Assembly (NCBI GenBank): GCA_021151835.1
Contig: JAGKWO010000031.1
Location: 14,953 to 78,952 of the forward strand
Direction of reading: 5' to 3'
Origin: Gammaproteobacteria bacterium
Lineage (GTDB): Bacteria; Pseudomonadota; Gammaproteobacteria; Pseudomonadales; Cellvibrionaceae
Length of the DNA stretch: 64,000 nt
Below the pieces are notes generated by a model. The model was given only the letters and a program-made list of their open reading frames with translations. It was not told where the DNA came from and searched no databases. The position numbers were made by a program, and so were the translations under genes. Shown here one piece after another: positions 28,084 through 37,919 of the stretch; positions within the stretch are counted from its first letter, which is position 1, and the number at the start of each line of letters is the position of its first letter.

Positions 28084-30132
28084 CTAGTCCTTGTTGAGTG
28101 GCAGGGTGATAGTGATGGTGGTGCCTTGGCCCAGTTCACTGGTGACATTCAGGGTGCCATTCAGCTCGCTGATGTATTCGCGGGAGAGGTACACGCCTAT
28201 GCCCATGCCTTTTCCAGATTTGGTCGTTTCAAAAGGCTTAAAGAGCCGGTTGTGGATGAAATCCCAGTCCATGCCTGAGCCGTTGTCTTCAATCGTAATG
28301 GTCGCCCTGTGGTTTTCGACGCGCAGTGTAACATGAACCCTTCCATTGTCCGGCGTGGCCTCCTGGGCGTTTTTGATGAAGTTGGTAATGGTCATCACCA
28401 GGCGTACCTGGTCGGCATTAATGGTGCCGGAGGATGATTCAATGGTGGAACTCAGCTTGGGGCTGTTGCGCTGTTGGCACTCCTGGACAGCTTGGTTGAC
28501 GACATCCGCAATGGACAACCGCTTCACCAGGTCCGAGTCGTCACGTCGCAGTTTGCGCAGCAGGTTGTTCATGCGATCCACCGAATTGCTGATGGTTTTA
28601 ATTGCATCCTCGATGAATGCGGGGTTGCCTTTGTGCTTTTCAGCGTTGCGTACCACCAGCGCTTGCTGGGCGATCAGGTTATTAAGGTCGTGAATGATAA
28701 AGGCCACCAACTTATTGTAGGTGTCGAATTGGCGGCCTTCGGCCAGTTGTTCGGCTTGCTGGTGCCGCTTCAGGTAGCTGGCCACCTGGCGTCCCATGGT
28801 TTTGAGTAAATCCAGGTCCTCCCAGGTGAGGGCTTCGTCACTCCCCGGCTTGGTCAGTGCCATAAATCCCACTAGCTCCTCACCAACAATGAGTGGAAAA
28901 AGCAACCATAGATCGGGGATGTTATGACTCCAGTTGGGCAGCAATTCATTGTGTTGGGCGAGGGCTTGGTTGTCCCCGCTGTCCGGGATAAATACCCATT
29001 CAGACTCAATAAACGCCCGACAGAACGGGCTATCTACGGGTTCTTCCTGTAGCTCAACATAACTGGGCAAATTGGCCCGGTAAACAGGCTCATAAAAACC
29101 TTGCTTGCGCAGCCAGATTGCTCCACTAGGAGCTTTGGTGGTTGAGGCTACGGCGAAGAAGGCGCGCTGGTTAACCTCGCTGGCATCGGCGGGCTGTGCC
29201 AAGTAGTTGATCAGGCGCAACCATTCATTGCGGTAGTCATATTTGTAGCGAAACAGGTGCTTGTTGATCAGCACAGACAAGCGCATTCGGATACGGCTGG
29301 AGACGAACACCGTGGCGATGAGTAAAATGGCAGCTACTAGCAACAGGCTGTAAAATACGGCACCCCAATTGCCTCCATAGAGGCGTACATAGTAACCGCC
29401 AAGGGATAGTACTGTGATTAGTACCCCGACACCCACCAGCGAGGTGGTGTAAAACGCAATGGGTCGGGAAAGGTTGAAGTTAGCGGGGCGCTCGTGGCGT
29501 TGCAGTAGCAATAGCCCACCCAATGCCATAAACAGACAGGTGGCAATGGATACTGCCGCCCGCGATTGCCACAGCATAGGATCAAGACCCTTGAAGATCA
29601 GTGCATGGGTGAAGAGGTAAATGTCGTACAGAAAAATCGCCGCCAGGTTCATACACAGCAGCTTGACCTGGCGGTCATTCTCCGCCGAGAAGCGATAAAG
29701 TTGCTCCACACTCACCAGCGCAATCACCGCCAGGCCCAGGGCAAACCACACTGATAAACCCGTTTGGTTCAGGCTGGGCATGAACAACATGGCAATAGCA
29801 AGGGCGGTGATTGGCCAGCCGCTACTGAACAACAACTGCATGCTGGTCGGAAGATGTTTGCGTCGGGCGTGGTGTTTCAGGTTTAGGCTGATGCAAAAGA
29901 CCCATGCGTTGTAATGCAGGTATTCGAAGATGACTAATAGGTAAAGAGGTATTGAATAATCCGAGAAAGAAAGGGCGATGGTGCCTAGATGAATGGTGTG
30001 AATAGCAGCGGCACCCGCGAAGATCCAGGTCTTTTGTTGGCGCGTAAGTTGATAAAGGTAAGTTGCGGTGAGCAGGAGCGCTACCACGGCCGAACTGAAG
30101 TAGGCTACGAATGTAACGTTGTTATATTCCAT
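28084..30132 (-). CDS. prsK: PrsK, PEP-CTERM-system sensor histidine kinase
   Basis: A 682-residue membrane kinase. The N-terminal 280 residues contain about eight hydrophobic segments; a GAF-like domain follows (about 320-460); the kinase core has the H-box FIIHDLNNLIAQQ near 480, the N-box region KNAQEATPDNG near 590, DNGSGMDW and the G2 box GKGMGIGVYLS. The missing conserved proline and the HDLNN form of the H-box are typical of PrsK. Co-transcribed with prsR (9-base gap). The signal is unknown. Confidence 0.92.
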   Translation of the reverse strand: MEYNNVTFVAYFSSAVVALLLTATYLYQLTRQQKTWIFAGAAAIHTIHLGTIALSFSDYSIPLYLLVIFEYLHYNAWVFCISLNLKHHARRKHLPTSMQLLFSSGWPITALAIAMLFMPSLNQTGLSVWFALGLAVIALVSVEQLYRFSAENDRQVKLLCMNLAAIFLYDIYLFTHALIFKGLDPMLWQSRAAVSIATCLFMALGGLLLLQRHERPANFNLSRPIAFYTTSLVGVGVLITVLSLGGYYVRLYGGNWGAVFYSLLLVAAILLIATVFVSSRIRMRLSVLINKHLFRYKYDYRNEWLRLINYLAQPADASEVNQRAFFAVASTTKAPSGAIWLRKQGFYEPVYRANLPSYVELQEEPVDSPFCRAFIESEWVFIPDSGDNQALAQHNELLPNWSHNIPDLWLLFPLIVGEELVGFMALTKPGSDEALTWEDLDLLKTMGRQVASYLKRHQQAEQLAEGRQFDTYNKLVAFIIHDLNNLIAQQALVVRNAEKHKGNPAFIEDAIKTISNSVDRMNNLLRKLRRDDSDLVKRLSIADVVNQAVQECQQRNSPKLSSTIESSSGTINADQVRLVMTITNFIKNAQEATPDNGRVHVTLRVENHRATITIEDNGSGMDWDFIHNRLFKPFETTKSGKGMGIGVYLSREYISELNGTLNVTSELGQGTTITITLPLNKD

Positions 30133-30235
30133 AAGGGGTAAAAGCCCGCTCAGCTATAAAGTCGAGTGATAAGCATATCAGCAGATCAGAGTGGGTCAAA
30201 TTGCGCCGGGACGCGTATAAGCGGCGAATACGCAC

Positions 30236-30264
30236 TTCGCCTGTAGGGTTATTGCGGCTATAAT
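30236..30264 (+). promoter_or_regulatory. possible sigma-70 promoter of the cytochrome gene
   Basis: A perfect TATAAT at 30259-30264 lies 17 bases after TTCGCC, a poor -35 match. It would give a leader of about 95 bases before the cytochrome start. The rest of the 30133-30362 gap shows nothing else clear. Confidence 0.4.
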
Positions 30265-30368
30265 GCGCGCCGACTTGATGTGCCTCAGGCTTTTATTTTG
30301 ACGCACCTATACACTGGGTTTGATTGTTGTAACACCAGTCGCCCGATAAAACCATTGAGGAAATGACC

Positions 30369-30782
30369 GTGAGCTCCATGAAAAAACTGTTTGGGATACT
30401 GTTGGTTGCTGGATTGGTTGCAGGTTCCAGCTTGGCTAACAGTGAGGATGATGTTAACGCGCGCACTGCCCCCGTAGGCAGCACTTGCATGTCGGGTGAT
30501 GATTGCGCGGCTGCACCAGCTCCGGCTGCGGCCGCAGGCCCAAAATCGGGTAAAGACGTTTATGGCGGTTTCTGTACCACCTGCCACGGTGCAGGTTTGA
30601 TGGGGGCACCGAAACTAGGCTCTGCGGCTGATTGGGGACCGCGTGCAGGTAAAGGCAAAGATACCCTTTACACCCACGCGATTGGTGGTTTCAATTCCAT
30701 GCCGCCCAAGGGTATGTGTGCGTCCTGCAGCGACGACGAAATCAAGGCCGCTGTGGATTACATGCTCGACAACAGCAAGTAG
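30369..30782 (+). CDS. cytochrome c5-like protein
   Basis: A periplasmic c-type cytochrome of about 137 residues. It has a Sec signal peptide (KKLFGILLVAGLVAG..SLA), an Ala/Pro-rich linker, the heme site CTTCH, and a later FNSMPPKGMC segment whose methionine is the expected axial ligand. The CASC pair near the C-terminus matches the disulfide of cytochrome c5. Likely an electron carrier. GAGG at 30357-30360 is 8 bases from the GTG at 30369, which I prefer; ATG 30363 and ATG 30378 are alternatives in the same frame. Confidence 0.88.
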   Translation: MSSMKKLFGILLVAGLVAGSSLANSEDDVNARTAPVGSTCMSGDDCAAAPAPAAAAGPKSGKDVYGGFCTTCHGAGLMGAPKLGSAADWGPRAGKGKDTLYTHAIGGFNSMPPKGMCASCSDDEIKAAVDYMLDNSK

Positions 30783-30805
30783 TCCTCCGGAGCTGGAGTT
30801 TTGTC

Positions 30806-30837
30806 ATAAAGGCGATCCCAGGGTCGCCTTTATTTTT
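30806..30837 (+). terminator. rho-independent terminator of the cytochrome gene
   Basis: The ten-base stem ATAAAGGCGA / TCGCCTTTAT with an eight-base loop is followed by a T run. It separates the cytochrome gene from the convergent rep gene. Confidence 0.85.
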
Positions 30838-30849
30838 GCTGATATTCAA

Positions 30850-32889
30850 TTAGTCAAACAGATTGAGCAAACTGGCGAGGGTCTCTTCACCCTTGGCCAC
30901 ATTCTTGGCTTGGCTTTGCTCACCGAACCCTTCCCACTCCACATCGTCAGGGGGCAGCTCATCCAGAAAGCGGCTGGGGGTAGTCTCGCTCATCTCTCCA
31001 AACTGCTTGCGCTTACCCGCTAGGGTCATGGTGAGCGTGCGCTGGGCGCGGGTGATACCGACGTAGGTGAGGCGTCGCTCCTCTTCGATATTGCCGTCCT
31101 CAATGCTGTTGCGATGGGGCAGTAAATCCTCCTCCATGCCGACCATAAACACGTGGGGAAATTCCAACCCTTTGGAGGCATGCAAAGTCATGAGTTGTAC
31201 CTGGTCACTCAGGTCTTCTTCTTCCTGGCGTTCGAGCAGGTCGCGCAACACCAGCTTGGCAATGGCGTCCTCCATCCGCGTGTCGCCATCATCGTCATCA
31301 CCCTCGGTTTTATCCAGGGTCTTTTGCAGGGATTCCACCAGGTAGAACACATTTTCCATGCGCTTTTCAGCGGCTTTGCTACTGGTCGAGTTCTGGTGCA
31401 GCCAGCCTTCATAGTCGATGTCGTTAAGCATCTCCCGCACTGCCTCCACCGGGTTATCCCCAGCGCAATTGCGGGCCACCTGCTTTAACCAGTGGGCAAA
31501 GCGCTGTATGCGCTCAAGGTTTTTCTCCGGGATGCGGCTTTGCAGCCCCACTTCGTCCAGGGCGGCAAACAGGCTGATGTGGCGCTCGCTGGCGTAATTG
31601 CCCAGGGCCTCAAGGGTGCTGGTGCCTATCTGGCGACGCGGGGTATTAATGACCCGCAACAGCGCGTTGTCGTCATCCGGATTCACCAGCAGGCGCAGGT
31701 AGGCCATGACATCCTTGATCTCTGTCTTGGCAAAAAATGAGGAACCTCCGCTCATTTTGTAGGGGATTTGATGTTGCTGCAGCTTCATTTCCAGCAGTCG
31801 CGCCTGGTGGTTGCCGCGATAGAGCACTGCAAAATCGCGAAACTTGTATTGCTTGCGCAAGCGTTGGGTGATGATCTCGGTGGCGATGCGTTCGGCTTCA
31901 GCATCCTCATTCTTGCAACGTATGACCCTTATGGGATCGCCCAAACCCATTTCGCTCCACAGCGCCTTGTCAAATTCGTGCGGGTTGTTGGCGATGAGAT
32001 GGTTCGCCACCCGCAGGATGCGGCTGGTGGAGCGATAGTTTTGCTCCAGTTTGATCACGCGCAGGTTTGGGTAATCTTGCTTTAGCAAGCCCATGTTTTC
32101 CGGCCGCGCGCCGCGCCAGGCATAAATGGATTGGTCGTCGTCGCCCACCACGGTCAGGGCGCCTCGGTTGCCCACCAGCAGGCGCACCAACAGATACTGG
32201 CTCGAGTTAGTGTCCTGGTACTCATCCACCAGTAGGTAGCGGATCTTGCGCTGCCAGCGCCCGAGCACCTCCGGGTTGGTTTGGAACAACTCCACCGGGA
32301 TGAGGATAAGGTCATCAAAATCTACGGCGTTATAGGCGCGCAGGGCCTGGTTGTAGCGCAGGTAGATCATGGCGATGGTCTGCTCGCCCTGGCTTTGCGC
32401 CAGGCCCAGGGCGCGCTCGGGGACCACCAGGTCGTTCTTCCAATTGGAAATCTGGTGTTGCACCAAATCCAGGTGGTCGCTGTCCAAGTCACCGTCCTTG
32501 AGCATTAATTCCTTAAGCAGCGCGCGGGCGTCCTCGGCATCGAAGATGGAAAACCCGGGTTTAAACCCCAGGGCTTTATGCTCGCGGCGGATGATGTTCA
32601 AACCCAGGTTGTGAAACGTGGAGACGGTCAGGCCCTTGGCGGCGCTACCCTTAACCAGCTTGCTGGCGCGCTCTTTCATTTCCCGGGCCGCCTTGTTGGT
32701 AAAGGTGAGCGCGGCAATGTGGCGCGCCGAGATCTCGCACTGCTCAATCAGGTAGGCGATCTTGCGGGTAATTACGCTGGTCTTGCCACTGCCAGCGCCC
32801 GCCAGCACCAGGCAGGGGCCATCGATGTAAAGCACGGCTTCTTTCTGGCGGGGGTTGAGTTGGGTCACAGCAATTGCCTGGAAAAACAT
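30850..32889 (-). CDS. rep: ATP-dependent DNA helicase Rep
   Basis: A 679-residue superfamily 1 helicase, very close in length to E. coli Rep (673). It starts LNPRQKEAV and shows Walker A AGAGSGKT, TFTNKAAREMKER (motif Ia), LLVDEYQDTN (motif II), VVGDDDQSIYAWRGA (motif III), EQNYRS (motif IV) and TLHASKGLEFPHVF plus YVGITRAQ (motifs V and VI). It unwinds DNA 3' to 5' and helps stalled forks. A GTG eight codons in (VTQLNPRQ) would match the E. coli start better than the ATG at 32889. Confidence 0.95.
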   Translation of the reverse strand: MFFQAIAVTQLNPRQKEAVLYIDGPCLVLAGAGSGKTSVITRKIAYLIEQCEISARHIAALTFTNKAAREMKERASKLVKGSAAKGLTVSTFHNLGLNIIRREHKALGFKPGFSIFDAEDARALLKELMLKDGDLDSDHLDLVQHQISNWKNDLVVPERALGLAQSQGEQTIAMIYLRYNQALRAYNAVDFDDLILIPVELFQTNPEVLGRWQRKIRYLLVDEYQDTNSSQYLLVRLLVGNRGALTVVGDDDQSIYAWRGARPENMGLLKQDYPNLRVIKLEQNYRSTSRILRVANHLIANNPHEFDKALWSEMGLGDPIRVIRCKNEDAEAERIATEIITQRLRKQYKFRDFAVLYRGNHQARLLEMKLQQHQIPYKMSGGSSFFAKTEIKDVMAYLRLLVNPDDDNALLRVINTPRRQIGTSTLEALGNYASERHISLFAALDEVGLQSRIPEKNLERIQRFAHWLKQVARNCAGDNPVEAVREMLNDIDYEGWLHQNSTSSKAAEKRMENVFYLVESLQKTLDKTEGDDDDGDTRMEDAIAKLVLRDLLERQEEEDLSDQVQLMTLHASKGLEFPHVFMVGMEEDLLPHRNSIEDGNIEEERRLTYVGITRAQRTLTMTLAGKRKQFGEMSETTPSRFLDELPPDDVEWEGFGEQSQAKNVAKGEETLASLLNLFD

Positions 32890-33078
32890 CGGGCCAGCAT
32901 TCTAGCAAGCTCGAATCGCCTTGCAATCAGGATTACTGTGGCTATAACCACAGAATGGACTGGTCCGGTTTATGGCTCTTATTTGTTATATCAGCAGGCG
33001 TGCAGAGCCTGGCGGGCGGCTGCTACCATGGCAACTCGCGTATTGCATGGCTGGTGGTAGTTAACGCTGGGAAGACAG

Positions 33079-34522
33079 GTGACGATGAATAACAAAATCA
33101 AAGTTTTATTTATCGACCGTGAACAGGGGGAATACCTGCTCATCGCTGAGATTTTGTCCCATATCCGCCATGTTCACTACGAGCTGGTGTGGTGCAACCA
33201 GCTGGATTCGGCGCTCAATAAGATCCTCTCCCAGGAGTACGATGTGGCCCTGCTGGATTACTATTGGGGCTCGGCCACCGCGCGGGACTTGCTGAATGCC
33301 GCTCGGGTGCAGGCCTGCCAAACGCCCATCGTTGTGATGACCGATGAAATGGAAACCGAAGTGGATCGCGAAGCCATTCGCGCCGGTGCGGCGGACTATT
33401 TGATCAAGGGGCAAATTGATCATTTGCTCCTGGAGCGGGCGATCCGCTATGCCATTGAGCGAAAGCAAACGGAGCAGCACCTGTCCCGCCTTGCGCACTA
33501 CGACCCCCTCACCGATGTGCCCAACCGAATCCTGTTCCGCGACCGCCTGGAGCACGGAGATCAACGGACATGAGGTCGTGGTGGGCTGCAGCATAGGCAT
33601 TGCCATCTACCCGCAAGCCGGGCGTGATGCCGATAGCTTACTCAAACACGCCGATATGGCGATGTACAAGGCCAAGCAGGAAGCCAATAGCAATTACCGG
33701 TTTTTTACTGAAATGATGAATCAGGATGTGCGGCGGCAGTTACGGCTGGAGGCGGATTTGCGCGCGGCGCTAAAGAAACAACAATTCCTGCTGCATTACA
33801 TTCCCCGTGTGGATGTTAACACCGGCAAGGTAGTGGCATTGGAAGCGCTGTTGCGCTGGGACAAGCCCGGTGTCGGTTTGCTGAATGCCAGCGAGTTTAT
33901 TGGCACGGCGGAGGAAACCGGGATACTCACCGCTATCGGCTACTGGGCTATTCGCCAGGCGTGTAGCGATGTGAAGAACTTACAGACCTTCTGGGGTGGC
34001 CCCTTGATGATGGCCATCAATTTATCCGTGCGCCAGTTCAAGGACGAAAACCTGGTCCACGAGGTGGCGCGCATCTTTGCTGATAGCGACATACAGCCGG
34101 GCGACATCGAATTTGAAATTACTGAAACTGTCTTTGCCGACAACATTGAGCTGGTATCGCTGTGCATGCGCCCGCTATCGTTCTTCGGTATCAATTTTCT
34201 GCTGGATAGTTTCGGTGCGGGCAACTCGTCACTGCTGCATTTACAGCGATTGCCGATCAGTACCGTCAAAATCGATTTGAACTTCCTGCAGGAATTGAAT
34301 CGCAGCCACACCGACAAGCGCCTCGTATCAGCCATGATTTCCCTGGCTCATAACCTAGGTAAATTGGTAGTGGCCGAAGGGGTGGAAACCAAGGAGCAAA
34401 AAGATTGGCTCAAGGAAATGGGCTGCGACCTGATGCAGGGCTACTATTTTTCCGCCCCCAAATCCTACGCCGAAATTTTGGAATGGCTGCAGGAGTCCTC
34501 CGCCCGCCAGCAGCTCAATTGA
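33079..34522 (+). pseudogene. REC-GGDEF-EAL response regulator with internal deletion and frameshift
   Basis: Two reading frames form one broken gene. The first (33079 or ATG 33085 to 33573) encodes a receiver domain (LLDYYWG phosphoacceptor region) and the first 25 residues of a GGDEF domain (HYDPLTDVPNRILFRDRL). It then jumps, near 33555, straight to the end of the GGDEF domain in another frame (INGHEVVVGCSIGIAIYP), followed by a full-length EAL domain ending at 34522. The GG(D/E)EF catalytic motif, roughly 80 residues, is gone. In the EAL domain, EALLRW is kept but the usual DDFG is DSFG, so phosphodiesterase activity is doubtful too. A downstream start could still produce the EAL part. 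Confidence 0.8.
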
Positions 34523-34529
34523 CGGGCCG

Positions 34530-35192
34530 CTAACTCGCTGCCTGGCGGTCCAGTGTGCGATAGCTCAGTGCTTCGGTGACGTCCACTGTGTTGAGCTGGT
34601 CTCGCTCATTCATGTCGGCCAATGTGCGAGCCAATTTCAATACTCGGTGGTAGGCACGGGTTGAAAGCCCTAATTTATTGATAGCCTGCTCCAAAAGGTT
34701 TTTGTCGCTAGTGGTGAGTTCGCAGTAGCGCTCAAGTTCGGGCGCGCTCAGTTGGTTGTTGGCCTTGCCCTGGCGCTGTAACTGCCGGGCGCGCGCCTGC
34801 TCAACGCGGGCTCGCACGGTAGCGCTATTGTCGCCCAGGCTCTTGCCCTGAAGCTCGCCCTGGCGCAATGCGCGCACCGGCACATGCATGTCGATGCGGT
34901 CTAACAGGGGGCCGGAGATTTTATTGCGGTAGCGTTTTACTTGGTCTGGTGTACAGCGACAGCGATTGGCATCGCTGCCATGATAGCCGCATGGGCACGG
35001 ATTCATCGCTGCTATCAATTGGAAGCGCGCCGGAAAGCAAGCCTGGTTCCGTGCGCGGGAAATCCGTACTTCTCCGCTTTCCAGCGGTTCCCGCAGGACC
35101 TCCAATACGCTGCGGGGGAATTCCGGCAGCTCATCCAGGAACAAGACCCCCGCGTGGGCGAGTGATATCTCACCGGGTTTGGGATTGGCGCC
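34530..35192 (-). pseudogene. comM: comM (yifB), C-terminal half, cut by transposon
   Basis: About 220 residues match the C-terminal part of ComM/YifB, a Mg-chelatase-like AAA+ helicase that aids branch migration in natural transformation. Recognised segments are GANPKPGEISLAH, LFLDELPEF (Walker B), AAMNPCPCGYHG with its zinc cysteines, and LLDRIDMHV. Similarity starts abruptly at the GGG loop before NPKPGE. The first 13 codons of the open frame (35193-35231) are transposon-end sequence. The whole N-terminal half, including Walker A, is missing and is not found elsewhere in the window. Confidence 0.9.
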
Positions 35193-35204
35193 TCTGTGAC
35201 TTTC

Positions 35205-35331
35205 ATTAATTAATGCGACTATAATCACCATATAATGCGGATTTCAGGCAACTTTTTAACATTTAATGCGACATGAAAAGTAGCAATTAGCTGCGACTGA
35301 GGGTGAAATGAGTGCAAATAGCTGCGACCCG
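35205..35331 (+). repeat. putative TnsB-binding repeats of the transposon left end
   Basis: Five similar blocks share the core (T/C)TGCGAC or AATGCG: ATTAATTAATGCGAC (35205-35219), TATAATGCGG (35231-35240), ATTTAATGCGAC (35261-35272), CAATTAGCTGCGAC (35284-35297) and CAAATAGCTGCGAC (35315-35328). Spaced repeats in one orientation are what Tn7-family ends need for TnsB. The last copy is inside the first codons of tnsA. Confidence 0.6.
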
Positions 35332-35994
35332 ATTTATCCACGTCAAATGCGGAAAATTAAGCCTACCCGACGGAGTGTCTCTGGGATTTACTCCTTTCGA
35401 GGAGAGATGTCCATTCCTTATGAATCTACATTAGAGCGAGACTTCCTCATCAAAATGGAGTTCTCGTTGAGTGTCCTCAGCGTGGTGCCACAGCCGATTG
35501 AGGTGCCATTTGAACTGGAAGGCGGAAAGTATGTATATACCCCCGATTTCTTCGTGTCATATCGGCAGATTGAAAGTGCCTTGTTAGATTATTCAAGACC
35601 GATCTTGGTAGAAGTGAAACCTTCGGAAGAGTGGAGGAAAAACTGGAGGGCATGGTCAACAAAGTGGAAGGCGGCATTACGCATAGCTCGCAGTCAAGGT
35701 TGGGAATTTCATATCTATGACGAGTCGCGGATCAGGGATAAGGCCCTTGAGAATATTCGATTTTTAGATCCATATAAGCGCATGCAATTTGATCCTGAAG
35801 AAACGCAATGGATACTTGCAAACTTGGCTGCAATGGGAAGCGCCCCAGTTCACTTCCTGCTCGCTAGGCATTTTATGGGCGAGTATAGGGCGGCTGGTAT
35901 TGCTCATATTTGGCATTTGCTCGCTACCCGGCAAATAGATTGCGACATCAACCTCCCACTTAACGAACGTACAGAACTTTGGGTGCCTCTATGA
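35308..35994 (+). CDS. tnsA: TnsA-like endonuclease (TniC)
   Basis: A 228-residue Tn7-type TnsA, the restriction-endonuclease-fold enzyme that cuts the 5' strands at transposon ends and so permits cut-and-paste movement. The catalytic set is visible: Glu in YESTLERDF (near residue 39-43), Asp80 in YTPDFF and the ExK pair in LVEVKPS (102-104). The C-terminal part (about 140-228) would contact TnsB/TnsC. GAGGGTG precedes the ATG at 35308. The stop overlaps the next start as ATGA. Confidence 0.9.
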   Translation: MSANSCDPIYPRQMRKIKPTRRSVSGIYSFRGEMSIPYESTLERDFLIKMEFSLSVLSVVPQPIEVPFELEGGKYVYTPDFFVSYRQIESALLDYSRPILVEVKPSEEWRKNWRAWSTKWKAALRIARSQGWEFHIYDESRIRDKALENIRFLDPYKRMQFDPEETQWILANLAAMGSAPVHFLLARHFMGEYRAAGIAHIWHLLATRQIDCDINLPLNERTELWVPL

Positions 35995-37919
35995 ATTTCG
36001 ATCAGATCAGTGAGACGGACCAGTCTGTGTTTGACCCCATTCGAGAGCGCGTTGATGTCAATGTAGATGCATTGGTAGAAAGAGAGGGTGTAGTTTATCG
36101 AATTGCTCAAGTCCTGGATTTCGAAACTGTCATAGGAGTTGCGGTTGAATCAGGACGTAGCTCAGCACTTAGAGTTGGTGAACTTCGGGTCGTATCGGGT
36201 GATCTGGCTGCAGTCCACGCTTCCAACTTTGATTTAGAAGATATTGCGGATGAAGACTGGCGTATTGCCGAAAAACGCTTCGCTGCGATAAGCCCTCTGT
36301 TGGATCGTAGTGACATCGGCCGAGGGGATGTGGAATTACGAGCGTACGAATCGGGGGTCGATACGGCAACATTGTATCGATGGATGGAACGTTATAAGGC
36401 TTACAGACTGATCTCCTCTCTTATACCACAGAAACGCGGCTGGAAGTCAGGTAATAGCAGAATCTCCACTGAAGCAGAGAGCGTAATTAACGAGGTTATT
36501 AGGACATATTATTTAACTTCCCAAAGACCAAGAGTTGAAAAGGTAGTTACCGAGGTCCACAGGATTTGCTTGTTGAAGGGCATCGAAAAACCAAGCGCTT
36601 CCACTATAAGATCGCGAATTGCGAAAGTGTCGGAGCGAGAAAAGCTTAAGGGGCGTGGATTTAAAGAAAGAGCAAATAATAAATTTTCTCCAGCGCCTGG
36701 CCAATTTCCTAACGCAAATTATCCATTATCGGTCGTTCAAATAGATCACACGCCCGTAGACATTATTTTGGTCGATGACATCTACAGAAAACCTATTGGG
36801 CGGCCGTGGTTAACGTTAGCAATTGACGTATACAGCCGGATGGTAACTGGCTACTACCTGTCTTTTGATCCACCATCTGAGACCTCGGTTGCGATGTGTG
36901 TTGCTCACTCAGTGTTACCTAAGGAAGAGTGGATGACGTTACACAATGTCGATGCTGAATGGCCAGTATGGGGAGTAATGCGAACAATACATGTAGATAA
37001 TGGTGCTGAATTTCTCTCCAACAATTTCCAACAATCTTGCAGTCTTTACGGAATTCATTTGGAGTATCGCCCAGTAAAGCAGCCGCGATACGGCGGACAC
37101 ATCGAGCGAATGCTAGGAACTTTATTATTTGAGATTCACGATTTACCAGGTACGACTTTCTCTGCAATAGCAAAGCGTGAAGGTTATGACTCCGAAAAGA
37201 ATGCGGTAATGACTAAATCAGAATTCGAGGAGTGGTTAGTCAAATTAATTACCAAGGTTTATCACAGACGAAAACATTCAAGTTTGGGGATGACTCCGTT
37301 TCGCCAATGGGAGTTAGGTATTTTTGGTGGCGGAGATTTACCCGGTACAGGCGTTCCACCTAGACCCGTTGATCGCCTAAGTATCTTGTTAGACTTCTTG
37401 CCTTGCTTCCATCGGACGGTGCAACAAGACGGCGTAACCATAGATAAATTGTCCTACTATTCGGAGGCGTTGCGACCCTGGATTGGCGCTATCGATGACG
37501 AGAGCGGAGAAAAAAGATTGTTCGTTTTTAGAAGGGACCCGCGCGACATTACGTCCATTTGGTTTTTCGACCCGGTGTTGAAGCAATATTTTAGGGTGCC
37601 GACATCTGAGCAGTCTTTGCCCCCAATGAGCATTTGGGAGTATCAGCAGGTACGGGAAAAATTGAAACTTCAGGGCATTGAAAGTTTCGACGAGCACCAG
37701 GTTTTGCACGCAATTACTGAGCTGCGTGAGCACGTGGAAAAATCAAAAGAAAAATCAAAAAAGGCCCGACGTGTGTCGCAACGTCGTACCGAGCATGAAA
37801 AAAATATTTCTCCTGCTAACCCCTTACCTGTAACCCCCAATGCTAGCTCCCTACCTACAACGTCATTAGACTTAGAGCTATCTGATGGTCCGATTCAAAG
37901 CTTTGGAGATATTGCATGA
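35991..37919 (+). CDS. tnsB: TnsB-like DDE transposase (TniA)
   Basis: A 642-residue transposase that joins the 3' ends to target DNA. The retroviral-integrase-type core contains the three acidic residues: Asp in VQIDHTPVD (near 250), Asp in IHVDNGAEF (near 334) and Glu in GGHIERML about 35 residues later. Helix-turn-helix segments for end binding lie before the core, and a charged tail (KSKEKSKKARR) precedes the C-terminus, which in Tn7 relatives contacts TnsC. ATG 35991 is used since it overlaps the tnsA stop. Complete and apparently intact. Confidence 0.93.
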   Translation: MNFDQISETDQSVFDPIRERVDVNVDALVEREGVVYRIAQVLDFETVIGVAVESGRSSALRVGELRVVSGDLAAVHASNFDLEDIADEDWRIAEKRFAAISPLLDRSDIGRGDVELRAYESGVDTATLYRWMERYKAYRLISSLIPQKRGWKSGNSRISTEAESVINEVIRTYYLTSQRPRVEKVVTEVHRICLLKGIEKPSASTIRSRIAKVSEREKLKGRGFKERANNKFSPAPGQFPNANYPLSVVQIDHTPVDIILVDDIYRKPIGRPWLTLAIDVYSRMVTGYYLSFDPPSETSVAMCVAHSVLPKEEWMTLHNVDAEWPVWGVMRTIHVDNGAEFLSNNFQQSCSLYGIHLEYRPVKQPRYGGHIERMLGTLLFEIHDLPGTTFSAIAKREGYDSEKNAVMTKSEFEEWLVKLITKVYHRRKHSSLGMTPFRQWELGIFGGGDLPGTGVPPRPVDRLSILLDFLPCFHRTVQQDGVTIDKLSYYSEALRPWIGAIDDESGEKRLFVFRRDPRDITSIWFFDPVLKQYFRVPTSEQSLPPMSIWEYQQVREKLKLQGIESFDEHQVLHAITELREHVEKSKEKSKKARRVSQRRTEHEKNISPANPLPVTPNASSLPTTSLDLELSDGPIQSFGDIA

